NCBI GenBank assembly: GCA_040905145.1
Contig: JBBDSC010000155.1
Location: 1 to 64,000, forward strand
Reading direction: 5' to 3'
Length of the DNA stretch: 64,000 bases
DNA from: DATGMS01 sp040905145
GTDB lineage: Bacteria > Bacteroidota > Bacteroidia > Cytophagales > Cyclobacteriaceae
Below are positions 26,740-34,737 of the stretch, in pieces. The notes under the pieces are model-generated. The model was not told the DNA's origin. It made no database searches and saw only the letters and a list, made by a program, of their open reading frames with translations. The number at the start of each line of letters is the position of its first letter. Position 1 is the stretch's first letter. The position numbers and the translations under genes are program-made.

Positions 26740-27513
26740 TTATAAATTATTGGCCTTCTTGATATACAATTCCAGCGCACCGGTCATGCTTGGTGCATTG
26801 GGCATGGGTGCTTCTATGTCTAGTATCAAGTCCTCGTCCATTACGGATTGGGCAGTAGTAGGACCAAAAGCAGCTATTCTGGTGTGGTTCTGCTTAAATG
26901 CAGGGAAATTTTGAAATAAGGATTTTATTCCAGATGGGCTGAAGAATGCCAAAATATCATACTTAATATCCTTTAAATCGGATAAATCCGCAGCCACCGT
27001 ATGATAGATTATCGCTTCGGTAAATTCTATATCGTTCTTTGCCAAATAATTAGGAATATCATCCTTCCTAATATCTGAACATGGGAATAAATACTTTTCG
27101 CTTTTATGTTTCTTGAAGTAATCAAAAAGATCAGCTGCTGATTTCACTCCTACAAATAGCTTTCTTTTCCTGATCACAATGTATTTCTGCAGATAGTGGG
27201 CAGTTTGCTCAGAGATACAAAAGTACTTCATGTCCGCAGGCATTTCCACTTTAAGCTCTTGACAAATATTGAAAAAATGATCAATGGCATTCCTGCTTGT
27301 AAAAATAACAGCAGTATGTTTTAATATGTCTATCTTTTGTTTTCTAAAATCCTTTATAGATACTGGTTCCACCTGAATAAAGGGCCGGAAATCAATTTTT
27401 AGATTATATTTCTCCGCTAATTGGAAATACGGTGACCTATCATCAGTGGGTTTAGGTTGAGATACCAAAATGCTCCTAACCCTAATCAATCTGTCTTTGG
27501 TAACTTTAGTCAT
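26740..27513 (-). CDS. hemD: Uroporphyrinogen-III synthase
   Basis: HemD closes hydroxymethylbilane into uroporphyrinogen III. The protein shows the two-domain HemD pattern: RVRSILVSQPKP at the start, VIFTSRNAIDHFF in domain 1, and ILAFFSPSGIKSLFQNF with IAAFGPTTAQSV in domain 2. HemD sequences are weakly conserved, but these motifs fit. The ATG at 27513 is chosen over a TTG 51 bases upstream, whose extra residues do not look like HemD. It lies 43 bases after the DUF4271 gene, a pairing common in Bacteroidota. Confidence 0.86.
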   Translation of the reverse strand: MTKVTKDRLIRVRSILVSQPKPTDDRSPYFQLAEKYNLKIDFRPFIQVEPVSIKDFRKQKIDILKHTAVIFTSRNAIDHFFNICQELKVEMPADMKYFCISEQTAHYLQKYIVIRKRKLFVGVKSAADLFDYFKKHKSEKYLFPCSDIRKDDIPNYLAKNDIEFTEAIIYHTVAADLSDLKDIKYDILAFFSPSGIKSLFQNFPAFKQNHTRIAAFGPTTAQSVMDEDLILDIEAPMPNAPSMTGALELYIKKANNL

Positions 27514-27556
27514 CTTACTTATACTCCTTCTTTTATTATATCCAATAATTAAAGAA

Positions 27557-28672
27557 TTACCCAATAATTAGTTTTGAAAGAACTAAAAAGGGAATCAATT
27601 CTGCGGTGCAAAGGTAAGAAAATAAATGGTAATTTTTAAATGATACTTTTTTTGTCATCATAAAAAAGAGCATGAGTGTGCCGAAAAAATAAACAAAAAA
27701 CAAACCGAGCAACAAATGGTTTATAATGGCTTCTACTTCCAAAAAATCGTTTGTCATGGAAATAATCAAGATGGAAAATATGGCAATCAGTATCACTGAT
27801 GTGATTCTTAACATATAGAAAAAATGAGTGAACTCAAATTTGTTGATCCCGAAAATGATCGCTGATATCTTCAACCAGATGAATTTGATCAATGAAATCA
27901 GCAACAAAACCCCTGTACCGGAAAGCCATACAAAAAACATATAATTCAAATCTCCTAACAGCAAATTTTCCAACCCTATCACATTCAGATAATTAACACT
28001 GACCATGATGAGCAACATCAGGAGCATATTAAAAATAAGCAAAAAGAATAAAATCTCTTCAGAAAAAAGCTTCTTCAGGGAACTGGACTCTGAAAAATCC
28101 TCCGTAGAAAAAACGGAGACAGGCCGGATGATAAAAGATAAAACCAACGGATAAATAACCTTGAACATGGAAATCAACAAAAAGATGATCAAAACCGCGA
28201 TAAAAAAAAACTCATTCATTACATCTCTTTCCCTCAAACTGGTTATCTCAGGACTTTCTTCATCGGGATTTAAATCCGTACCCTCTTCAAAAATCCCCTT
28301 TTTTATGGAAATCTCTTCTATTTGGACACCCTTTTTATAAATTGTCAACTCCCTGTTCCCTTCAGTTGAAGGAAACCTTTCCCTTAAATCTTGGCTGCCT
28401 ATTATTAAGCTGGTATCCTTTTCTGCGAAAAACCACATCACCCCATCAATGAAAACGGAAGCATTGCCTGGCACGGTTACTGAAATACTAGCCAGTGGAA
28501 AATCCTCCAGGTCCAAGAAAACCCTCGCAAGCACAGGGGATTTATACCATTCTGTTCCCTCTTCTTTCGTTATCCGAGGATTGTAATTTTCAAATATCTG
28601 CCCATTAGCCCAACTCAAGCAGCTAAAAAAAGCGACCTTAAAAATTAGAAAACTTTTGATCTTATCATTCAT
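27557..28672 (-). CDS. DUF4271 membrane protein
   Basis: A 371-residue protein with a signal peptide (about 1-24), a periplasmic part to about residue 150 and then six to seven hydrophobic segments to the end. The membrane part fits DUF4271, which is found beside hemD in many Bacteroidota. The function is unknown. It lies between a BamA/TamA-like gene (3 bases upstream) and hemD, next to the T9SS locus. The soluble part (LARVFLDLEDFPLASISVTV) looks like a beta-rich domain; its role cannot be told. Confidence 0.75.
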   Translation of the reverse strand: MNDKIKSFLIFKVAFFSCLSWANGQIFENYNPRITKEEGTEWYKSPVLARVFLDLEDFPLASISVTVPGNASVFIDGVMWFFAEKDTSLIIGSQDLRERFPSTEGNRELTIYKKGVQIEEISIKKGIFEEGTDLNPDEESPEITSLRERDVMNEFFFIAVLIIFLLISMFKVIYPLVLSFIIRPVSVFSTEDFSESSSLKKLFSEEILFFLLIFNMLLMLLIMVSVNYLNVIGLENLLLGDLNYMFFVWLSGTGVLLLISLIKFIWLKISAIIFGINKFEFTHFFYMLRITSVILIAIFSILIISMTNDFLEVEAIINHLLLGLFFVYFFGTLMLFFMMTKKVSFKNYHLFSYLCTAELIPFLVLSKLIIG

Positions 28673-28675
28673 TCT

Positions 28676-30442
28676 TTAAAATCTACCCGTATACCCAAAA
28701 TGAATTTTGGAGAAATCAAACCCCAGGAGTTGTGTATTGGATTGTCCCAGTGCATAAACAAAGGTGAAAATACCTCCATTTGTTTCCAAACTAAGCCCTC
28801 CCCCAAAAGAGAAAGGCCATTCTATTGTTCCATGCCCTACTTTATTTTGAATACCTCCAATATCTGTGAACCACAGCATATAAGAATAATCATCAAAATA
28901 ATATCTAGGTTCAAAATTAACATAAACATACCTGTTTGCGAAAAAAAAATTTTCATTAAACCCCCTTATGCTTTTCAGGCCTCCCAACCGGTACAAATCA
29001 TTCACCAACAAATTCTCATTGGCCATTTCCCCAGCCCTCATCCGGATCAACCCGCCAACTTGTGGCTTGAAGTAAAAATGTTTTTCTATTGATAAGGTAA
29101 GGTAATATTGAAGGGTTGTCAATTCTATATCCTGGTACAATGATGCTGATAAACCCGTATTATGAACCAGCCGCTTGTTCCCAATGCCAAATTCAAAACC
29201 AGATAACCATCCTCTTCTAGGCCAAAAAGCATCATCCAGGGTATTGAACCTCAAATTTATCCCGTAATTATTAAACCTAAAGTCGGCGAGATCAGGCAAT
29301 TCCATAGCATCAGCCCATTGAGAAACGGCCAATAAATCCCCGGCTTGCCTTCTTGAGAAAAAGCCGATATAAGTAGTAGGGCTTGTCCTGTACCCCAAAT
29401 CAATTTTAAAATCCCGGTTTAAGAAAGTAGTGTCTTCTTTTAAAAGATAAAATGAAACCTTCAGATCAATCGAGGAGCCCATAAGCATCGGTTCTTCTGC
29501 TGTGACATTAAGGTTCTGCGAATATTGGCTCAATCGCTGCCAATCAATTTTATAATTCCTTCCTCTCCCACCCACATTATACAGTGCCAAATCAAACTGT
29601 CCTGTAATCAGCAGTTTATTTTCCTCTGTCTCATTGGGGAGAATGCCGATTATCCCATCAAGCGTATTTACCCGTCTGTCATTAATGGGCAGATAAAATA
29701 TAGCCTCACTATTTTGAAAGCTAAGCTGAGGCTCGCTTACCACCTGCACAAAAGAAAGATTCTTTAATCTCCTCAGGGATTGATCCACTTTTTTTTGGGA
29801 AAAGAGTGTTCCCGGCACCATTTTTAGAAGCCGGTTTAAGTATATCGGGCTGGTCTTTGAGTTGCCGGTGATTTGAACAGTATCAAAAGTTATATAAGGG
29901 CCATAATCAAAATTAAGCGCAGCACTAATGCCGTTCTGCCGGCTGGCAATACTATCCAACCGAATAGAAGCAAAAGGATACCCATTGTTTTGAGTTTCCT
30001 CCAGTATCTTATCAAAAAGCCTTTTTAATTGCCTGAAATTGAAAGGGCGGTGCTGAAAGCCATTCTCCTGAAAGCCTACCTGTCTGGCAACCCGGTCATC
30101 CAGATTACCTTTTTTCAAAACCACCCATCTATACATCTCCCCGGCTTGCACCTCAACATTTAAGGTATCTCCATAAAAAGTTTTCCCCTTAACAAAGGCG
30201 GTTGGATATCCTTCCAATTGAAATGAAATGATGAGTTCTTTTAAAAAAATTTCCCTTGAAAGGGAATCCGGAAAGCTCTTCATTCCAGATCCGTTTTTTA
30301 TCCCCTCCACCTCATATTTGAGAAAGGTCTGTGCGCTTACCTGATGCCAACCGCAAATAAAAATAACAAGTCCAAGGATTAAAGTCTTTTTCCAGAAGAA
30401 CAACGTTTGGTTTATATACTTTACCCCCCTTAAAATAGCCAT
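28676..30442 (-). CDS. BamA/TamA (Omp85) family outer-membrane protein
   Basis: A 588-residue protein with a signal peptide, periplasmic POTRA-like units (for example FDTVQITGNSKTSPIYLNRL near residue 187 and VDQSLRRLKNLSFVQVV near residue 220) and a C-terminal beta barrel. The barrel has the Omp85 features LYRLGGLKSIRGFNE (RGF motif of the L6 loop) and a terminal Phe. It is shorter than BamA and may insert or move specific envelope proteins. Which TamA/BamA subgroup it belongs to is not clear. The DUF4271 gene follows after 3 bases. Confidence 0.85.
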   Translation of the reverse strand: MAILRGVKYINQTLFFWKKTLILGLVIFICGWHQVSAQTFLKYEVEGIKNGSGMKSFPDSLSREIFLKELIISFQLEGYPTAFVKGKTFYGDTLNVEVQAGEMYRWVVLKKGNLDDRVARQVGFQENGFQHRPFNFRQLKRLFDKILEETQNNGYPFASIRLDSIASRQNGISAALNFDYGPYITFDTVQITGNSKTSPIYLNRLLKMVPGTLFSQKKVDQSLRRLKNLSFVQVVSEPQLSFQNSEAIFYLPINDRRVNTLDGIIGILPNETEENKLLITGQFDLALYNVGGRGRNYKIDWQRLSQYSQNLNVTAEEPMLMGSSIDLKVSFYLLKEDTTFLNRDFKIDLGYRTSPTTYIGFFSRRQAGDLLAVSQWADAMELPDLADFRFNNYGINLRFNTLDDAFWPRRGWLSGFEFGIGNKRLVHNTGLSASLYQDIELTTLQYYLTLSIEKHFYFKPQVGGLIRMRAGEMANENLLVNDLYRLGGLKSIRGFNENFFFANRYVYVNFEPRYYFDDYSYMLWFTDIGGIQNKVGHGTIEWPFSFGGGLSLETNGGIFTFVYALGQSNTQLLGFDFSKIHFGYTGRF

Positions 30443-30509
30443 TTTTTGTTAGACATAGAAGAATCAAGGAACTCAGGGAAGGCTCTTTTCCATTATTGGG
30501 ACCTTGCAA

Positions 30510-31433
30510 TTACCAAACTCCCCTAACTTTCATTTGAAGACCATAAACAGCGTCAGATGCAGTTATAAAAAGCGTTTTACGGTCTCCACCACCAAAGCAA
30601 ACATTGGCTGTCCATGGAGCATCAACAGGTATATGTCCGATTTTATTTCCCTTTCGGTCAAACACAGTGACACCTTCCCCTGTCAGGTAGACATTTCCCC
30701 GATTATCAATGGTCATGCCATCCGATCCCATTTCCACAAATAGGGTCCTATTGGTAAGGTAGCCATCTTCTTCTATATCATAAACATAGGTTTTCTTGGC
30801 TCCAAGATCTGATACATATAACTTCTTGCCATCAGGAGTACCTACTATTCCATTGGGCTTTTCCAGGGTTTCGTCCACTCTGAAAAACTGCAGTCCATCG
30901 GCACTTATGTAGTATAAGTGCTCCCCGTCCTGTTGCATTTCTGGATCTCTTTCCCAATAATCCCTTTTGTACAGAGGGTCAGTAAGGTAAATCCCTCCTT
31001 TAGGGGATATCCAAAGATCATTGGGACCATTGAGTCTTTTCCCTTTAAAATTTTCCATAAGGACTTTACGGTTCCCCTCCCTGTCGAATGACCATACTTG
31101 GTTTTCCATGTCTGCACAGGTGATCAGATCACCCTCCAGGTTGAAATACATGCCGTTTGATCTACCTGCATCCTCTGTAAAAGTACTCAACTCCCCTGAT
31201 GAGAAGGCCCATTTGATGATCTTATTGTTGGGTTGGTCGGTAAAATATACGTTTCCTGGCCTATCTACCGCCGGACCTTCGGTAAAGCTGTAGCCGTCGC
31301 CCAGTTTTTCCACTTTGGCATTTTTTGCCACCAGGTTTTTCTTGTCCTCAATTTGTGCGTTCACAAGAAAAGGTAGCAGGAGACAAAAGGTGGCAGTAAC
31401 GGTTCGGAAAAGGGTTATACTTTTCATCTGCAT
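30510..31433 (-). CDS. SMP-30/gluconolactonase/LRE family protein
   Basis: A secreted six-bladed beta-propeller of about 307 residues with a signal peptide ending near NAQ. The SMP-30 signatures are present: LGDGYSFTEGPAVDRPGNVYF, RLNGPNDLWISPKGGIYLTDP, KPNGIVGTPDGKKLYVSD and GSDGMTIDNRGNVYLT. The Glu (TEGPA), Asn (GPND, KPNG) and Asp (GSDG) residues that bind the metal are kept. It probably hydrolyses a sugar lactone in the periplasm. The frame extends to a TTG at 31457; the ATG at 31433 (or 31427) is preferred as it directly precedes the signal peptide. Confidence 0.86.
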   Translation of the reverse strand: MQMKSITLFRTVTATFCLLLPFLVNAQIEDKKNLVAKNAKVEKLGDGYSFTEGPAVDRPGNVYFTDQPNNKIIKWAFSSGELSTFTEDAGRSNGMYFNLEGDLITCADMENQVWSFDREGNRKVLMENFKGKRLNGPNDLWISPKGGIYLTDPLYKRDYWERDPEMQQDGEHLYYISADGLQFFRVDETLEKPNGIVGTPDGKKLYVSDLGAKKTYVYDIEEDGYLTNRTLFVEMGSDGMTIDNRGNVYLTGEGVTVFDRKGNKIGHIPVDAPWTANVCFGGGDRKTLFITASDAVYGLQMKVRGVW

Positions 31434-31539
31434 ATATAGTTTGTTTATAAAGGTCAAAACCTGTCCGGATTTAGCGGCCCCGATTTTTTCGATAAATTAT
31501 CCCTATTGCCCAAATTAACATAGGGATTATCAGTTTTTA

Positions 31540-32934
31540 CTATTTCCCTTCTAAAACTTTACAGCGGTCATAATCAGGATCTATATCAATAAAAACTTCT
31601 TCCTTGGCTATAACAAACCAATTGCTTAAGAGTTCTTCTTCCTTCTGCCGCCCGGTCGCTGCTTTTAATTTTTCATAATCATCATCGAGATTTGCCTTAT
31701 GGGCAGGAAATCTTTCCTTATAATAAAGAACCCTTACCGCTGACTCAGATCTTCCTGATCTTGGATCCTCATCATCAAAACGAATGGGCTTTGTAACTGT
31801 GCCTACTTCCATGCTATCCAACGTGAAATACAAAACAGGATCCTCTAAGGTCCGCAGGGTCAATCGGTTTGACCCATTCACCGGATCAGAGAAAAAACCA
31901 CCATTATCAGAAGTTTCCCTATCATCTGAAAAATCTTTTGCTGCTTTGGAAAAAGATAAACTGTCTGACACAATAAGAGTCCTTAGACTATCCAAATGAC
32001 GTTCAGCTTTTTCAATATCCTGTTCAGAAGGTTTAGGGATGATAAGAATATGTCTGGTATTAAAACTATTTCCTTTTATTTCCAACAATTGGATCATGTG
32101 AAATCCAAACATGCTTTCAATCGGCCCACTGATCTCCCCCTGTTTAAGGGCAAAGGCGGTAGCCTCATATTCAGGGGCCAATTCCCCTCTGTTAAAAAAG
32201 CCCAGATCCCCTCCACTGGCGGCAGAGCCGGGATCTTCTGAATGCTTTCTGGCTAAGGTGGCAAAATCCGATTCGCCATCCAGAATCTGCTTTTTTAAAG
32301 AAGCAAGCAGGGCAGCTGCTTTTTCTTTTTCCTCCTCACTCACTTCCGGTTTCTTCACAATTTGTCCTACAGTTACTTCCGCGGAGAAAAATGGCAGGGA
32401 GTCCTCTGGTATCTTCCCGTAAAACTCTCTGACATCAGCTGGAGATACCGAAAGGTCTTCAGCAATTACCCCCCGCATTTTGTTGACAATGAGTTGTTCT
32501 TTAATGCCATCATGGATTTCACTTTTCAGCTGCTCCGCAGTCTTCCCATAGGCTTCCACCAAAGTTTCTTCGTCTCCGCCAAATTGTTGCATGACCATAT
32601 TAAAGCGTTGGTCTGCCTGAATAATTACTTCCGCATCAGATACAATTACTGAATCAATTTCAGCTTTTGCCACCATCATTTTGTTGACCAGCAATGATTC
32701 AAACACTTCACAACGGGATGGCGCTTCAAATCCCTCCTGAGATTGGGCTATCGCTTCCAGATAGGCCTTTTGTAAATCTGATTCTAAAATTATATTGTTA
32801 TCTACTTTGGCTATGATCTTATCTATCACTTGCCCAGTGGGTTTTTCTTCTTTTTTATCCTCCTGAGCATATGCAGAAATAGATATAAACAAGGTGGCAG
32901 ATAAAATCAGTACTTTTCTTATGCTGTTAATCAT
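31540..32934 (-). CDS. SurA-like periplasmic peptidyl-prolyl isomerase
   Basis: A periplasmic chaperone/isomerase of about 464 residues with a signal peptide (MINSIRKVLILSATLFIS...YAQ). A SurA-type N-terminal helical domain follows (DKIIAKVDNNIILESDLQ). One clear parvulin (PpiC) domain has FATLARKHSEDPGSAASGGD, LGFFNRGELAPEYEATAF and FGFHMIQLLEI. A second, weaker parvulin-like unit follows (NTRHILI, AAKDFSDDRETSDNGG). Such proteins escort outer-membrane proteins. The ATG at 32934 overlaps the stop of the upstream gene by 8 bases; an ATG at 32949 is also possible. Confidence 0.88.
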   Translation of the reverse strand: MINSIRKVLILSATLFISISAYAQEDKKEEKPTGQVIDKIIAKVDNNIILESDLQKAYLEAIAQSQEGFEAPSRCEVFESLLVNKMMVAKAEIDSVIVSDAEVIIQADQRFNMVMQQFGGDEETLVEAYGKTAEQLKSEIHDGIKEQLIVNKMRGVIAEDLSVSPADVREFYGKIPEDSLPFFSAEVTVGQIVKKPEVSEEEKEKAAALLASLKKQILDGESDFATLARKHSEDPGSAASGGDLGFFNRGELAPEYEATAFALKQGEISGPIESMFGFHMIQLLEIKGNSFNTRHILIIPKPSEQDIEKAERHLDSLRTLIVSDSLSFSKAAKDFSDDRETSDNGGFFSDPVNGSNRLTLRTLEDPVLYFTLDSMEVGTVTKPIRFDDEDPRSGRSESAVRVLYYKERFPAHKANLDDDYEKLKAATGRQKEEELLSNWFVIAKEEVFIDIDPDYDRCKVLEGK

Positions 32935-33850
32935 ATATTTTAAAATCATTTTTTTCTAATGCCCGATCGTATACTTTTTTGTGCAACTCCTCGGCTAAAG
33001 CTACTTTTCTTTTATTAATAATGATTTTGGAAATTTCTTCTTCCACAAACTTTATGGGAGGAACCTGGTCTTGCAACTTATACTCCAGGATCTTAAAATA
33101 ATAAGAATAATCCTCATCCTCTACTTGGATTAATTTATTCCCTGCTAATAGTTGCACATTGTTGCTGTTTTCTATCAAAGGAGTGTTCACTATAATGTCA
33201 TCAAACTCGATCCAGGTGGAATCTTCCAGGTAATAGTTGGTGGCCAACCTTAAGGCCATTTCCTTTAATTCCTTTTGATCCCTATCCCTATCACTCTTCA
33301 GAAGCCGTTCTATTTGCCCCTTTTGAGGTATGTCTTTTTCTGTTTTCAAAAAATTTGTCCTGACTATTATTTTTTTTAACGTAAAATTGGTCTGGTTTTG
33401 TTTATAATATTCTACTATTTCAGCTTCACTGACATTTTCATCCAAATTCTCTTCCACGTAAGATTTCTCAAACTCATACACCATTAAAGCATAACGGTAA
33501 TCCAGAAGCTTCCGGTTTAATTCCGCTTCATCAAAAGCCATGTTTTTACCGGCTTCTTTGATCATCAATTGCTTTTTGACCCAGGACTGTAGGTATCTTT
33601 CAGCAAGATTGGCACTATCCTTTTCTGAAGAGGTGTCTTCAGTGATGACATCCAAGTCAGAAAGACGGAGCAGATTATCATCCACGGAGGCTAAAACAGT
33701 ATCGTTAACATCCTCCTCTGCTTTAAACTTAAAGAAGTCACAGCCGGATAGAACCAGCGAACCTACCAGTATCAGGAAACTATTTTTCAACAACAATATT
33801 TGAGATCCTTTCTTTTCACCCTCATTTATTTGGAGGATATAATTATACAT
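32927..33850 (-). CDS. SurA-N-like lipoprotein, probable peptidyl-prolyl isomerase relative
   Basis: A 307-residue lipoprotein with signal and lipobox LVLSGC (Cys near residue 37). The helical body resembles the chaperone part of SurA/PrsA proteins (LAERYLQSWVKKQLMIKEAG, VSEAEIVEYYKQNQTNFTLK). The segment where a parvulin domain would sit is divergent and lacks the usual GGD-LGFF pattern, so it may be a chaperone without isomerase activity. It overlaps the SurA-like gene by 8 bases, suggesting coupled translation and a joint role in outer-membrane protein folding. Confidence 0.72.
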   Translation of the reverse strand: MYNYILQINEGEKKGSQILLLKNSFLILVGSLVLSGCDFFKFKAEEDVNDTVLASVDDNLLRLSDLDVITEDTSSEKDSANLAERYLQSWVKKQLMIKEAGKNMAFDEAELNRKLLDYRYALMVYEFEKSYVEENLDENVSEAEIVEYYKQNQTNFTLKKIIVRTNFLKTEKDIPQKGQIERLLKSDRDRDQKELKEMALRLATNYYLEDSTWIEFDDIIVNTPLIENSNNVQLLAGNKLIQVEDEDYSYYFKILEYKLQDQVPPIKFVEEEISKIIINKRKVALAEELHKKVYDRALEKNDFKIYD

Positions 33851-33955
33851 GCTTAAATTTCATATTTTTTTGCTCTCCGGAAATGATACTGCAATGTTAC
33901 AAATTTTAAGGAAGAAATGGACCACCTGCTCATTATATGTGGTAAGAATTAACAA

Positions 33956-34372
33956 TTATTTGGAATTAAGGCATTTGGTTAACCTGCAGATATTCTGGTT
34001 GCCTACCGACTCAAACTCTATGGAGTCCATGATCTTCTTTACTAAAATTATGCCGAGGCCACCCTTTCTTTTTTCCTTGATTACATCAGAAAGTTGGGGT
34101 TCCTGGTACTCCAGGAGATTAAAAGCTTTGCCGGAATCTTTTATTTCAAAAATAATCTGATGCTTGTCCTGAGTGACATCCAGCATGATGGAATCATTGG
34201 GATTACAGGCATGGGAATGGATGATGAGATTGGCACACACTTCTTCTACCGCCAAGATGATCTGATTTTTGTTGATTTCAGACAATTTGGTGTTGATCAA
34301 GACGTCAGTCAGAAACAACCTTAGTTCCGAAAGCTTGCTTTTTTCACAATATAACGTCAATTCATCCCTCAT
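33956..34372 (-). CDS. Anti-sigma factor serine kinase (RsbW/SpoIIAB-like)
   Basis: A GHKL-type ATPase domain of about 138 residues. The N box is ILAVEEVCANLIIHSH (Glu and Asn kept), G1 is EIKDSGKAF and G2 is RKGGLGIILVKK. In partner-switching modules such kinases bind a sigma factor or other target and phosphorylate the STAS antagonist. The ATG at 34372 overlaps the STAS gene stop by 11 bases. A pair of ATGs at 34402/34399 would give a longer overlap and is less likely. It is the last gene of the module. Confidence 0.85.
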   Translation of the reverse strand: MRDELTLYCEKSKLSELRLFLTDVLINTKLSEINKNQIILAVEEVCANLIIHSHACNPNDSIMLDVTQDKHQIIFEIKDSGKAFNLLEYQEPQLSDVIKEKRKGGLGIILVKKIMDSIEFESVGNQNICRLTKCLNSK

Positions 34373-34706
34373 AAAGCACGTCAAGAGCTTTTTCCTCATC
34401 ATCTTTAATTATTAAAAGTTGGTCCAAGCCGAGGATATGGAAGACGTTTTTTACTTTATCGTTCAACCCAAAAATGACAAATTTTATCCCTTTCTCCTGA
34501 AAATCTTCCAGATAAGACATAAATACCCCTAATCCGGCAGAAGAAATGTACTCAAGAAATGACCCGTCTATCATGATTTTATCCACGTTCTCACCTAAAA
34601 GTTGCTGAATGGCCATGTCAAGTTCCACAGAGTTGCTTGCATCTACTTCCCCTTCCAGTTTAAGGGTGATATGTTGATCAACTTTTGTTTTCCCAATTTC
34701 TAACAT
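34362..34706 (-). CDS. STAS-domain anti-anti-sigma factor (RsbV/SpoIIAA-like)
   Basis: A single STAS domain of 114 residues. The motif EYISSAGLGVF contains Ser56, which aligns with the phosphorylated Ser58 of SpoIIAA. It should bind the adjacent kinase when unphosphorylated and be reset by the upstream SpoIIE-type phosphatase. It sits between these two genes on the same strand, 31 bases after the phosphatase gene. Confidence 0.88.
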   Translation of the reverse strand: MLEIGKTKVDQHITLKLEGEVDASNSVELDMAIQQLLGENVDKIMIDGSFLEYISSAGLGVFMSYLEDFQEKGIKFVIFGLNDKVKNVFHILGLDQLLIIKDDEEKALDVLYEG

Positions 34707-34737
34707 AATAATTTATACGCTTTAAGCTATTGAATGT

